Positions 25,073-33,591 of a stretch of 51,396 nucleotides of DNA are shown here, one piece after another. This DNA comes from CAYTTA01 sp964440655 (GTDB taxonomy: Bacteria > Bacteroidota > Rhodothermia > Balneolales > Balneolaceae): the NCBI GenBank assembly GCA_964440655.1, contig CAYTTA010000011.1:1-51396 (forward strand). Reading direction: 5' to 3'. The translations under genes and the position numbers were made by a program. A model generated the notes under the pieces. The model worked only from the letters and a program-made list of their open reading frames with translations. It did not search any database and had not been told where the DNA came from. How positions within the stretch are numbered: position 1 is the first letter of the stretch; every line of letters starts with the position of its first letter.

Positions 25073-25191
25073 AATGGCACGATTTGGTGAATGGGAAGCC
25101 CGTTCTTCCGGATCCCCGGTGTGTCACGGACCCGCAGGGGCGTAAGGAAGTTGCCCGGCCGGCCACATCCGCTCTGTCCGGTTAACATGCA

Positions 25192-26412
25192 TCAGTTCAA
25201 AAAGTAGATCGGGCTTGGAGAGATGCAAAGTACGAAAATTGCCATACTCATCCATCCGAGCACCCGCCGGGTTTTTGTTAAATTTTGTTCATAGAGCGTG
25301 GGGGGATGCTCCAGCCCGGTGAAAAATGTGAGGAAAACGGCCCAGATGATCCAGGTCATCGACCCGCTCTGCTCAAGCCCCTTCCCTGAAAACCAGAGCC
25401 ACCCCAGGCTCACTGCCAGCGAGAGTGTCCAGGCGGGGAGTATCCAGTAATGATCCCGATGATAGGCACGCTGCATCAGGAAATAGAGCAGAGCCGCCCA
25501 GAGAAGAATGGTGATGGAGGCCATGCGGGGGGACCATTCGGAAAGGGAGGCGTGCAGGAAGGGGACCGCCTCGATGCCGGCCAGGGTGATGATGCCCAGA
25601 TAGGTGATGCGGGCAACCGTGCGGTGGCGCCGGAATCCCAGTAAAGAATAGAGGATATGCCCTCCGTCAAGCTGGCCGACCGGCATCAGGTTGAGCGCGG
25701 TGAAGAAGAGCCCGAGCCACCCGGCAAACAGGAAGGGATAGTGATACATCTCCCACATGGGAGGGACATGGTCAAAGAAACTCGCCAGGAAACTATAGAG
25801 AAGCGTGTTCCCCAGGACCATCATCATCCCCCCGGACTCTGCGGGTGGAAGCTCGGGCCAGACGCCATGTTCCTGTACATAGGAGGCGATCGCATCGTGC
25901 CCCTCGAACTGGGCGATAAATTCAGGTCCCGGAAGGGTGGCAAACCCGTAGAGCAGCGTTGCCAGGGAGACCACAAATCCGGCAATGGGACCAGCGATGC
26001 CGATATCAAAAAGTACCCGGGAGTCATCGATCTTTTCCCTGATCCGGATCACCGCTCCCAGGGTCCCGATCCCGAACGGGACGGGTATGAAGTAGGGAAG
26101 TGTTACCTTTATCCTGTGATGAAAGGCTGCGAAATAGTGGCCGAATTCATGCGAGCCGAGAAAGAGCAGGAAGACGGCTGCAAAGAGGATGCCGTCGGGC
26201 AGCATGTCCAGGTAGCCATCCGCAAGGGCGGAGCGTCCCACCCATAGTACCCCGGCAAGTGAAACCGTTGCAAATGTGAGCAGAAAAAGGATGGTGTGCC
26301 TGAGAATGGCCCGACCGTCCGGGTGCTCGAAATTCCGGTTAGCTGGGTGTTCCTCCGGAGGGGAAAGTTCTGGAAACGGCAAGGCGGTCTGATCAGGTTT
26401 AAAAGACTCCAA
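25192..26412 (-). CDS. Site-2-protease-type (M50) membrane metalloprotease
   Basis: 406 residues with at least eight hydrophobic segments. The zinc motif is His88-Glu89-x-x-His92 (GSHEFGHYFAAF), and the second metal-site motif is MPVGQLDGGHILYSLLG (N-x2-P-x4-LDGG). IPVPFGIGTLGAVIRIRE is typical of the group without a PDZ domain. Such enzymes cut membrane-embedded substrates, often anti-sigma factors; the target here is unknown. Its start faces that of the SirB1-type gene across only 43 bp. Confidence 0.92.
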   Translation of the reverse strand: MESFKPDQTALPFPELSPPEEHPANRNFEHPDGRAILRHTILFLLTFATVSLAGVLWVGRSALADGYLDMLPDGILFAAVFLLFLGSHEFGHYFAAFHHRIKVTLPYFIPVPFGIGTLGAVIRIREKIDDSRVLFDIGIAGPIAGFVVSLATLLYGFATLPGPEFIAQFEGHDAIASYVQEHGVWPELPPAESGGMMMVLGNTLLYSFLASFFDHVPPMWEMYHYPFLFAGWLGLFFTALNLMPVGQLDGGHILYSLLGFRRHRTVARITYLGIITLAGIEAVPFLHASLSEWSPRMASITILLWAALLYFLMQRAYHRDHYWILPAWTLSLAVSLGWLWFSGKGLEQSGSMTWIIWAVFLTFFTGLEHPPTLYEQNLTKTRRVLGWMSMAIFVLCISPSPIYFLN

Positions 26413-26455
26413 TATACGTTTTTTGGATCTCCCTTTCTCTTTGTAGCTTATTGTT
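26413..26455. promoter_or_regulatory. 43-bp divergent promoter region
   Basis: The shortest divergent spacer in the window, AT-rich (26413-26455). It must serve the protease (minus) and the SirB1-type gene (plus), so the promoters overlap or extend into the coding sequences. Confidence 0.4.
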
Positions 26456-27319
26456 ATGAGAGGTGAAAAGGTGAAATCGGAAGTTGAGTCGTTGATCTAT
26501 CTGCTGGAAGATCCGGATCCTCTGGTCCAGAAAGGAGTCCGGGAGAGACTGGAGGAGTTGGGGGAAAACGCGGTTCCGTTGCTGGATCAGTATCGGACAA
26601 GCACCAGTGATCCTTCTGAAAAGAAGCGTCTTGAGGAGATCCTCCACAAGATCACATTCAGTTCTCTCTACGAGGAATTTCTTGAGATTCTGGAGGAGGG
26701 CTTCGACTCCCCTTTTCAGCTGGAGAAGGCTGTTTTCTTGCTGGCCCGTTTCGGAAACCCCACCCTGCGCACCGAGGTCTACCGCAACAAGCTGGACCGG
26801 TTCGCCGACGATATCTCCGATGAGATTCTCCTCCATGAGCCCGGCACCGGGCGGATGCATACTCTTCTTCGGTATGTTTTCCGCGAGCTCCGTTTCCACG
26901 GCGATCTGAATCACTTCCATGACCCGGAAAATTCCTACATGGATCGTGTGATCGACCGGAGAAAGGGGTTGCCTCTCTCCCTCAGCCTGGTGGTGATTTT
27001 TCTTGCCCGCAGACTCGGTCTGCCCTTCTTCGGCGTGAACATGCCGATCCATTTCATGATGCTCTACCAGTCCGACAGCCTTGATGTAAGCGAGGAGATC
27101 CTGATCGATCCCTTCGATGGGGGGAGCATCGTCTCCTACGATCAGTGCCACTTTTTCCTGAAAAAAAACGGTATTCAGCCCCGGCCGGAGCACTTCCGGC
27201 CCTGTACGGACCGGGAAATATTTGTCCGTGCCGTAAGAAACCTCATCCACAGCCACACCAGGGAGGGACGGGAAGAGAAAGTGGAGGACCTGCAGAGGCT
27301 GCTGGAAATTTCTCTCTGA
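26456..27319 (+). CDS. SirB1/transglutaminase-core-2 family protein
   Basis: 287 residues. The N-terminal 50-60 residues form HEAT-like helices (YLLEDPDPLVQKGVRERLEELG). The core, with NSYMDRVIDRRKGLPLSLSL and RLGLPFFGVNMPIHFMM, is the SirB1/PF13369 signature, a transglutaminase-like fold. ILIDPFDGG follows, then an HTREGREEKVEDLQRLLEI helix. Biochemical function is not established in the family. The start could also be the GTG 15 bases further in (26471), which follows a purine tract. Confidence 0.86.
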   Translation: MRGEKVKSEVESLIYLLEDPDPLVQKGVRERLEELGENAVPLLDQYRTSTSDPSEKKRLEEILHKITFSSLYEEFLEILEEGFDSPFQLEKAVFLLARFGNPTLRTEVYRNKLDRFADDISDEILLHEPGTGRMHTLLRYVFRELRFHGDLNHFHDPENSYMDRVIDRRKGLPLSLSLVVIFLARRLGLPFFGVNMPIHFMMLYQSDSLDVSEEILIDPFDGGSIVSYDQCHFFLKKNGIQPRPEHFRPCTDREIFVRAVRNLIHSHTREGREEKVEDLQRLLEISL

Positions 27320-27426
27320 ACACCCGAACGTCGGGGATGCTTTTGATGGCCCCGGGAGCACTGGAAGGCACCGGAATCACTCGAAGCCCGGAAGTTCCTG
27401 CACTCTGATCTCTTTTCCTGAAGACA

Positions 27427-29817
27427 TCAATATTTAATCTCGAAAGCGTCGATCTGACTCCTGCGGTCGGGACCCAGCTGATCGGCCAGTGCATGGAAAG
27501 AGCGTGCCTCCTCCTGATTGCCGCTCGCCTCATGGATATCGCCCGCGATCCTGAACAGCTCCGCATGACAGGGGAACTGCTCCATCAGACCCGCAAGCAG
27601 ATCGACCGCCGCTCCGGTCTCCTTCTCGGCCACCGCAATCCTCAGCCGGTAAAGGTCAAACCAGGGACCCACCGCTTCGGGGCTTTCCAGATAGAGACGA
27701 CAACGGGAGTAGATGAAATGCCTGTAATAGTATCGGATCAGTCCCTTCAGCAGCTCCACCGGCATGGGGGCACCCTCGACCCGCGTCTCAATCTGCCGGA
27801 GCAGATCTCGCTTGTCGGCCGCCATCAGCAGTTCGATCAGCCGGAAAAGGTCTTTGATTTCCAGATCCCTTTTGTGGATCTCCGTTCGGCGCTCATCATT
27901 CAGAAACTCCTCCATCTGGTCGAGCCAGTAGCCGGGAGGGTTCAGCGGGTTTACAGGCAGCGGAATGGCATGGATCCGTTCCGGCAGGTCCCCCTGCCCG
28001 GGGAAAGTGAGATCCGGACTCTCCCCCCAGCGGGCGTTGTAGACATCTTGATTCTCCCACCGGAGTTCCGGTTCCAGATTCAGACCCATGACACCGGTCG
28101 TAAGGCGGTGGTGGTGGGTGATGCGGGATCGGGTTGAGATCACCACATAGTAACCCCGCTCGGCGATGCTACGGCAGAAATCGGCGTCTTCATAAAATGC
28201 GGACCCGTAAGCATCATTGAAACGAACCCCGTCCGCCCCCCGGGTGATGGAGAGCCGGACAAGCATGCAGCAGCTGTCCAGATGCCGGGTCCGGACAAAT
28301 CCTTCATCCCTTCCCTCCCGATGAAACTCCTGGTCCGGGAGCTGGTCGGGATTGTCGCACCGGTCCACCACAGGCCCGGCCACCCCAATAAAATTGTTCG
28401 TTTCCATGAGTGTGAGCATCTCCGCAAGAGAATTCCGGTCGATAATCACGTCGTTGTGAATGAGCAGGGCAAACTCTCCGCGAGCCACTTCCAGTCCCTG
28501 GTTCACGGAGGCGGCAAAACCGATGTTCTGTGGATTTGTAATAACACGGATCCGGAGAAAACGGTCCTTTTTCAGCTGCTCCAGATAGTCAAAGGTATCG
28601 TCAATGCTCGCATTGTCGATGACGATCAGTTCCGTGGCGGAGGGATCGCACGCCCGGTCAAGATGGACCAGGCACTCCTCGAGTATCGGTTTGCCGGCGC
28701 CCGTTGTGGGAATGATCACACTCAATCGGACCGGTGGTTCTGCTTCTGCCGGCTGCTCTCTCTCCGGTTCCGTCACATCCGTTCCCTGAAAATCTTGAAC
28801 TTCAGCATCCGGAAACGGCTCTTGCCGCGTCTCCCCGTCCGGTGCTGCAAAAAGAGTGGGTTGCAGAGGTCCCTGTTTCCGGCTCCGGACCGGGCGGAGA
28901 TTCGACCGGTTCTGAAGCTCATGTTTCAGTTCGGCCGCCTCCACATGGCGCCTCAGTTTCTCAAGGATCTTCACCTTGAGGCGTGTTCCTTTTTCATGGT
29001 GCGTATGCTGGCGCAGAAAGTTGTCGATCAGCCCGAGTGCCAGCCGCGCATCCTCTTCAGCCAGAATCCGGATCTTCTCCAGTTCGGAGAGCGGGTCGGA
29101 GGTCTTCAGAGAGAAATCGATTGTCGACAGATGTTCCAGCAGCCGGGTTCTGATCCGCTCGTCCCTTGCTTCCCGGAGGAGTGTAAGCAGAAGTTCCTGG
29201 ACTGTCTCAGGATCAGGAAGGGGTGCCGGGGTCCGGTCCACCACAAAAAAGGCATCGGTTGTATGCCACGGGTGGCGATCGGAGAGTCTGAGAGCCAGAT
29301 CAAAAGCGTGGAACCGTTTCAGGTGTTCATTGAAGTGAAACCGGGCAGGCGGAATGACCGAACGGTCGAAAATCAGACGGCTGTCTTCCGGCAGAGAGGC
29401 GTGCTCAATCTCCGACAGGATCTCTTCAAGCCCCGAAGGCATGGAGCGGTCCAGGATCCAGAAAGCGGCCGGTTCGAGTTTCATCTTCCGGAGCGCTTCG
29501 CGGAGCAGCCCGCGATTGAGCCGGTCCGCCCGGAGTGGTGACCAGACAAACTGCCCGCTCGCATAACCGAGTGCTTCATTCAGGCTGCGTCCCCGCCCGT
29601 GAGATTGCGGATGCTCCAGATAGAAGTGACGATCGTCGGGGTGATGATCAAGCAGCTGCCGGATCTCCCGGTCCAGGGCATCCTCTACCCCGTCGTGGAT
29701 GATCACCAGTTCCACCTCCGGCAGTCGGAACTCCAGCAAGAGCTGCAGCATCGACAGAAAAGGGTCCGGCTGCTCTCCGGTCGGCAACAGTACGGATAGA
29801 AGTGGTTGTTCCGGCAT
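27427..29817 (-). CDS. Double GT2 glycosyltransferase with C-terminal TPR-like region
   Basis: 796 residues. Residues 5-130 look like a GT-A Rossmann half (LLSVLLPTGEQPDP...VELVIIHDG), but where DxD is expected there is SPLRADRL, so this copy may be inactive. A helical linker (200-360) follows. A second GT2 domain (about 362-610) has RLSVIIPTTGAGKPI, ELIVIDNASIDDTFDYL, HND at 454-456 in the DxD position, and FYEDADFC. Residues about 650-796 form helical repeats (TPR-like). Probably transfers sugars to a surface glycan or glycoprotein; acceptor unknown. No other glycan genes are adjacent. Confidence 0.85.
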   Translation of the reverse strand: MPEQPLLSVLLPTGEQPDPFLSMLQLLLEFRLPEVELVIIHDGVEDALDREIRQLLDHHPDDRHFYLEHPQSHGRGRSLNEALGYASGQFVWSPLRADRLNRGLLREALRKMKLEPAAFWILDRSMPSGLEEILSEIEHASLPEDSRLIFDRSVIPPARFHFNEHLKRFHAFDLALRLSDRHPWHTTDAFFVVDRTPAPLPDPETVQELLLTLLREARDERIRTRLLEHLSTIDFSLKTSDPLSELEKIRILAEEDARLALGLIDNFLRQHTHHEKGTRLKVKILEKLRRHVEAAELKHELQNRSNLRPVRSRKQGPLQPTLFAAPDGETRQEPFPDAEVQDFQGTDVTEPEREQPAEAEPPVRLSVIIPTTGAGKPILEECLVHLDRACDPSATELIVIDNASIDDTFDYLEQLKKDRFLRIRVITNPQNIGFAASVNQGLEVARGEFALLIHNDVIIDRNSLAEMLTLMETNNFIGVAGPVVDRCDNPDQLPDQEFHREGRDEGFVRTRHLDSCCMLVRLSITRGADGVRFNDAYGSAFYEDADFCRSIAERGYYVVISTRSRITHHHRLTTGVMGLNLEPELRWENQDVYNARWGESPDLTFPGQGDLPERIHAIPLPVNPLNPPGYWLDQMEEFLNDERRTEIHKRDLEIKDLFRLIELLMAADKRDLLRQIETRVEGAPMPVELLKGLIRYYYRHFIYSRCRLYLESPEAVGPWFDLYRLRIAVAEKETGAAVDLLAGLMEQFPCHAELFRIAGDIHEASGNQEEARSFHALADQLGPDRRSQIDAFEIKY

Positions 29818-29861
29818 CTCCCTGGTTGTTTTGGCGGAATATACGAGACGCAGGGAGCCGT

Positions 29862-29897
29862 TACAAAATGAAGAAGAGATCCCTTCACGGGATCTCT
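29862..29897 (-). terminator. Probable terminator of the ammonium transporter gene
   Basis: AGAGATCCC (29875-29883) pairs with GGGATCTCT (29889-29897) around a 5-base loop. On the minus strand the stem is followed by a T-rich tract (CTTCTTCATTTT). It lies about 100 bp beyond the transporter stop. Confidence 0.55.
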
Positions 29898-30001
29898 CCG
29901 ATTCCTGATTGTCTGGTGAGTGGTACTACGATTTGCCGGTCTGACAAAGTGCCGGCACTCTTCGTGCCAGCTGCCGGCAAGCGGAGGAGCGGAGGTGACA
30001 T

Positions 30002-31501
30002 TCACTCCTCGGTCAGGGACGGAGTGACCGGAACACCCATGAAGTAGGGGTAGGCACTGTTCCCGTGCTCGGCCAGATCGAGACCGGCGTCTTCCACCTT
30101 GTCGGTGACCCGGACCCCAAAGGTTGCCCGGATGGCACCGAAGAGAAGAAAACTGAAGAGGAAGGTGAAACCGACTACACTTGCAGTGCCTGCCAGCTGG
30201 ATCCAGAGGCTTGTCCCTGATGCGAAAAGACCCACTGCAATGGTTCCCCAGATGCCGCAGACACCGTGAACGGAGATGGCACCGACCGGATCGTCTATTC
30301 TCAGTCTGTCAAGAAGGTGAATGGAGTAGACAACGAGCATGCCGGAGACAGCCCCGATGGTCACGGCCGCCATCGGGGAGACCAGATCGGCGCCGGCCGT
30401 TATCCCGACCAGACCGGCAAGTATACCGTTCAGTGCCATGGGAGCATCCAGATTTCGGAAGCTTAGGTAGGTGGTAAGCATGGCCGAAAGAGCGCCCGAA
30501 CAGGAGGAGAGGGCGGTGGTCACAAAAACATAGGAGACCATCCAGGGATCGGCACTCAGGACCGATCCGCCGTTGAATCCGAACCAGCCGACCCAGAGCA
30601 GAAACACTCCGATGGTGGCAAGAGGGATGTTGTGACCGGGAATGGCGTGGATGGTTCCGTTCCGGTACTTGCCTTTCCGTGGTCCCAGCAACAGAACACA
30701 GGCGAGAGCTGCCGCGCCTCCCACACCGTGTACCATCGTGGACCCTGCAAAATCGTGGAATCCCAGCCCGGAAAGCCATCCGTCGCCCCAAAGCCAGCTT
30801 CCGGTGATCGGATAGGAGAAGGAAACCAGCAGGGTGCCAAAGAGCATGAAGGAGGGCAGTTTGATTCGACCGGTCACGCTGCCCGAGACAATGGAAGCTG
30901 CAGTGGCCGCAAAAACTGCCTGGAAGATGAAATCGGTCCAGGGTGTGGTATGTTCTTCGGATGCCCCGCTCTGGGCAGAGAGAGCGGCCCGGTTCAACCC
31001 GGCACCGAAACCGTCAAACCCAAGGAAGCCGTTGAACTCCTGTGGATACATGATTCCATATCCCACCAGTGCATAGGTGATCACTCCTGCCGAGAGGATG
31101 AAGAGGTTCTTGTAGATCACATTCACCGAGTTTTTCGCTTCGGTAAAGCCGCTCTCCACCGTCGCAAAACCGAGATGCATCAGAAAGACCAGGGCGGTTG
31201 CAACAAGAATCCAGAGATTGTCGATCACAAAGGCGAGAGAAGGGTCGGAGATACCTGCGCGATCCGGGGCATCCCCGACTCTAAAGGAGATCGATGCAAT
31301 GGGCGCATCCGGAGGATGGTCCGGGGCAAGCCACGGCAGGTGGTCCCCGGAAGAGACCGCTGTTGCGGAAGAAGACGCTCTCTCCGATCCGGGAGTCCAA
31401 TCAGCTACCGACAAGAAAGCCGGGTGAAGACCGGTGAGAGTGATTGTGAGGAGCAGAAACACAGCGAGGAGAGGCAGCAGCCTGAGCACTTTTCTTTTCA
31501 T
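30002..31501 (-). CDS. amt: Ammonium transporter (Amt family)
   Basis: 499 residues. The eleven-helix Amt core begins at about residue 90 (FVIDNLWILVATALVFLMHLGFA). The twin pore histidines lie in GSTMVHGVGG and SVHGVCGIWGT. The gate and vestibule residues are in GFATVESG and LLWVGWFGFNGGS. The roughly 60-residue Ser/Ala/Asp-rich segment between the signal-like helix (8-30) and the core is unusual. The PII gene glnK, the usual partner, is not adjacent. Confidence 0.95.
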   Translation of the reverse strand: MKRKVLRLLPLLAVFLLLTITLTGLHPAFLSVADWTPGSERASSSATAVSSGDHLPWLAPDHPPDAPIASISFRVGDAPDRAGISDPSLAFVIDNLWILVATALVFLMHLGFATVESGFTEAKNSVNVIYKNLFILSAGVITYALVGYGIMYPQEFNGFLGFDGFGAGLNRAALSAQSGASEEHTTPWTDFIFQAVFAATAASIVSGSVTGRIKLPSFMLFGTLLVSFSYPITGSWLWGDGWLSGLGFHDFAGSTMVHGVGGAAALACVLLLGPRKGKYRNGTIHAIPGHNIPLATIGVFLLWVGWFGFNGGSVLSADPWMVSYVFVTTALSSCSGALSAMLTTYLSFRNLDAPMALNGILAGLVGITAGADLVSPMAAVTIGAVSGMLVVYSIHLLDRLRIDDPVGAISVHGVCGIWGTIAVGLFASGTSLWIQLAGTASVVGFTFLFSFLLFGAIRATFGVRVTDKVEDAGLDLAEHGNSAYPYFMGVPVTPSLTEE

Positions 31502-31862
31502 GGTAGAGTGGACTGATTGCGATTACACCTAAAAAGTTAAGGGCTGAGAAGAAAATCACAATAGATTATTTATCAAAAACAGAATTAATAAAAATTTATT
31601 TATACAAAAAGGAAAAGCGCTTACACTTTGTGAGGCCGGGTCTGCCTCTGGACGAAGGTTTGACCGGATGCCCACTTTTCTGTGCGCGGATCTCCTTCAG
31701 GACGGCGTAGCCGGCAGGCAGGTTCAGGCAGACGGTAAAACGCAGGCAGGTTCAGGCAATCGGCAGAAATGGCGGCAGAGAAAGGCGATAGCCGACACGG
31801 TTCAGCCGGGATGTTTGTTCAGGCAGAGACAGGAGAGATGAAGTAAATACAGGAAAGGGAAA
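31502..31862. promoter_or_regulatory. 361-bp divergent region with AT-rich half and repeats
   Basis: The half next to amt (31525-31610) is strikingly AT-rich and is the likely promoter zone. The other half carries direct repeats (31714-31758). AAGCGCTT near 31614 is a perfect 8-bp palindrome and a possible operator. No coding frame is supported. Confidence 0.45.
31714..31758. repeat. 17-bp exact direct repeat, 28-bp period
   Basis: GCAGGCAGGTTCAGGCA occurs at 31714-31730 and 31742-31758. A shorter TTGTTCAGGCAGAG echo lies near 31813-31826, just ahead of the serine hydrolase gene. Confidence 0.85.
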
Positions 31863-33035
31863 ATGGCATTCAGAAGAAGAGTCCTGTCCGGAGCGGCGGG
31901 GATGATATTCCTGACGGGAGTCGTAATCTCGCTGGTATTGACCGGGGTGGAGAGGGAATCGGTGACCGTCACAGCCGAATCGGCTTCGTTGCTGCCGGGC
32001 CGTGCCATTCCCGGCGGAGCTCTTGATGAAAGCGGTCTTTATCGGGAGTCGGCGGTCTCAGAAGCGGAAATGATTGAGACTTTTGAACGGATCGGAACGG
32101 TGAACAGCCTGGTGATCGGCCGGCATGGATCGGTCATCATGGAGCACTACCTGGATGGCATGAGCCGGGAGAAGGCGGTCAATACCAAATCGGCATCCAA
32201 GAGCATCCTCTCCCTGCTTGTGGGAATCGCCATTGACCGGGGTTATCTGAACGGAACCGGCCAGACGTTGCAGGAGATGCTTCCCGACCGGTTTGATGAG
32301 AGTTCCGATCCCATCAAGGCTTCCATCACTCTTCAGGATCTTCTGACCATGCGGAGCGGCCTGGAAACGACCAGTTACTACAATTACGGTGCCTGGGTCA
32401 CCAGCCGGGACTGGGTACGGTTTATTCTGGAACGTCCCCTGCGTGCCCGTCCCGGGGAAGTGATGATCTACAGTACCGGTACCTCTCACCTGCTTTCGGT
32501 GATCCTTTCGGAGGCAACCGGGATGAACACGTACGATTTTGCCGGTCAATTCCTCTTCACCCCGCTCGGGATCGAGCCCGGTTTCTGGGAGCGTGATCCG
32601 CAGGGATACCCGATGGGAGGGAACAATCTGTTCCTGAGTCCCATGGCGCTCTGGAGGATCGGCAGAATGGTTCTGGATGGAGGGCTCTGGAGAGGAAAAA
32701 GGATCGTTTCGGAGGAGTGGATCAGGGAGTCGCTTTCGGTGCATACCCGCAGCAACTGGAACCTCTATGACTACGGCTACATGTGGTGGATCCGTCCGGC
32801 TGGGGAGGTGGAGGTCCGCTATGCCTGGGGGTATGGCGGACAGTTCATTCTGTTGCTTCCAACACTGGATGCGGTCATAGCGGTGACTTCCGATGCGGAT
32901 CGGAACGACGGGACCCGTGAATATGAGAAGGAGCTCTTTGTCTGGCTGGAGCAGCAGCTGATTCCGTGGCTCCGGGGTCGCACTACCCCGGAGGACAGAA
33001 AACTCGCTACTCCCCGCGGATCAGGGCCACGGTGA
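31863..33035 (+). CDS. Serine hydrolase, class C beta-lactamase/esterase family
   Basis: 390 residues. An N-terminal membrane anchor or signal (about 13-27) is followed by the beta-lactamase-fold domain. The S-x-x-K motif is Ser110-Ala-Ser-Lys113 (NTKSASKSILSLLVG). The Y-x-N equivalent is YSTGTSHLLS. The KTG-equivalent strand is near YAWGYGGQFI. GLETTSYYNYGAW and MGGNNLFLSPM are typical of family members acting as esterases, peptidases or amidases; true beta-lactamase activity is not implied. An AGGAAAGGG tract precedes the ATG. The end overlaps the lutC stop by 29 bp (convergent). Confidence 0.9.
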   Translation: MAFRRRVLSGAAGMIFLTGVVISLVLTGVERESVTVTAESASLLPGRAIPGGALDESGLYRESAVSEAEMIETFERIGTVNSLVIGRHGSVIMEHYLDGMSREKAVNTKSASKSILSLLVGIAIDRGYLNGTGQTLQEMLPDRFDESSDPIKASITLQDLLTMRSGLETTSYYNYGAWVTSRDWVRFILERPLRARPGEVMIYSTGTSHLLSVILSEATGMNTYDFAGQFLFTPLGIEPGFWERDPQGYPMGGNNLFLSPMALWRIGRMVLDGGLWRGKRIVSEEWIRESLSVHTRSNWNLYDYGYMWWIRPAGEVEVRYAWGYGGQFILLLPTLDAVIAVTSDADRNDGTREYEKELFVWLEQQLIPWLRGRTTPEDRKLATPRGSGPR

Positions 33036-33591
33036 GTGAGAGCGGTCCATGCGCGCCCATCACCAGTCTCTGTTCAATGTCGGCGGTCTTGGAGGGTCCG
33101 GCAATGAAGGCGCCGAAACCGTAGGACTCTCCCTGAAGACGTTCATAGGCGTCATGCATCGATTCAACCAGCCTTCCGGTGGAGAGAAGCAGAAAAAGAT
33201 GGCGGGTCACATAGGGGAGGGGGCGATGGGCAGGATGAGTGAAAGGGACCCAGATCGCTGCATTCTCGCCCACGCCGAGGAGGCCCTCCATCAGAACGAG
33301 ATCGAGTTTGTCAGGTTCTTCCGGGAGTGTGCCGACGGGTGGTGCTCCCGGTATCTCGACCCCGTCGAGGTTGCTCCAGACCCTCTCGAAGTTCCCCTCC
33401 TGCAGAAGGGATGCTACTGCGGAACGGTTCTCCAGCAGATGGACGGTGCTTCCTGAATTGCGGGCCTGCAGGGTGAAGGAATCAATGAGTGAAGGGCCGG
33501 ATCCTCCCCCGTAGTTCACTCTCTCCGGATCGGGCAGTGGTTCAGGCTGGTTGGCCCGGAGGACCTGAAGGATTCGTTCACGGTCGCTCAT
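33007..33591 (-). CDS. lutC: Lactate utilization protein LutC (LUD domain)
   Basis: 194 residues from the ATG at 33589-33591, which follows a strong AGGAGGGAG and overlaps the lutB stop as ATGA. The longer open frame to 33738 is rejected. It is a single LUD domain (VGENAAIWVPF, ATG-like GPSKTADIEQRLVMGAHGP), the third subunit of the LutABC L-lactate oxidase, which feeds lactate carbon to pyruvate. It lies last in the operon and ends inside the opposing serine hydrolase gene. Confidence 0.93.
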   Translation of the reverse strand: MSDRERILQVLRANQPEPLPDPERVNYGGGSGPSLIDSFTLQARNSGSTVHLLENRSAVASLLQEGNFERVWSNLDGVEIPGAPPVGTLPEEPDKLDLVLMEGLLGVGENAAIWVPFTHPAHRPLPYVTRHLFLLLSTGRLVESMHDAYERLQGESYGFGAFIAGPSKTADIEQRLVMGAHGPLSLTVALIRGE

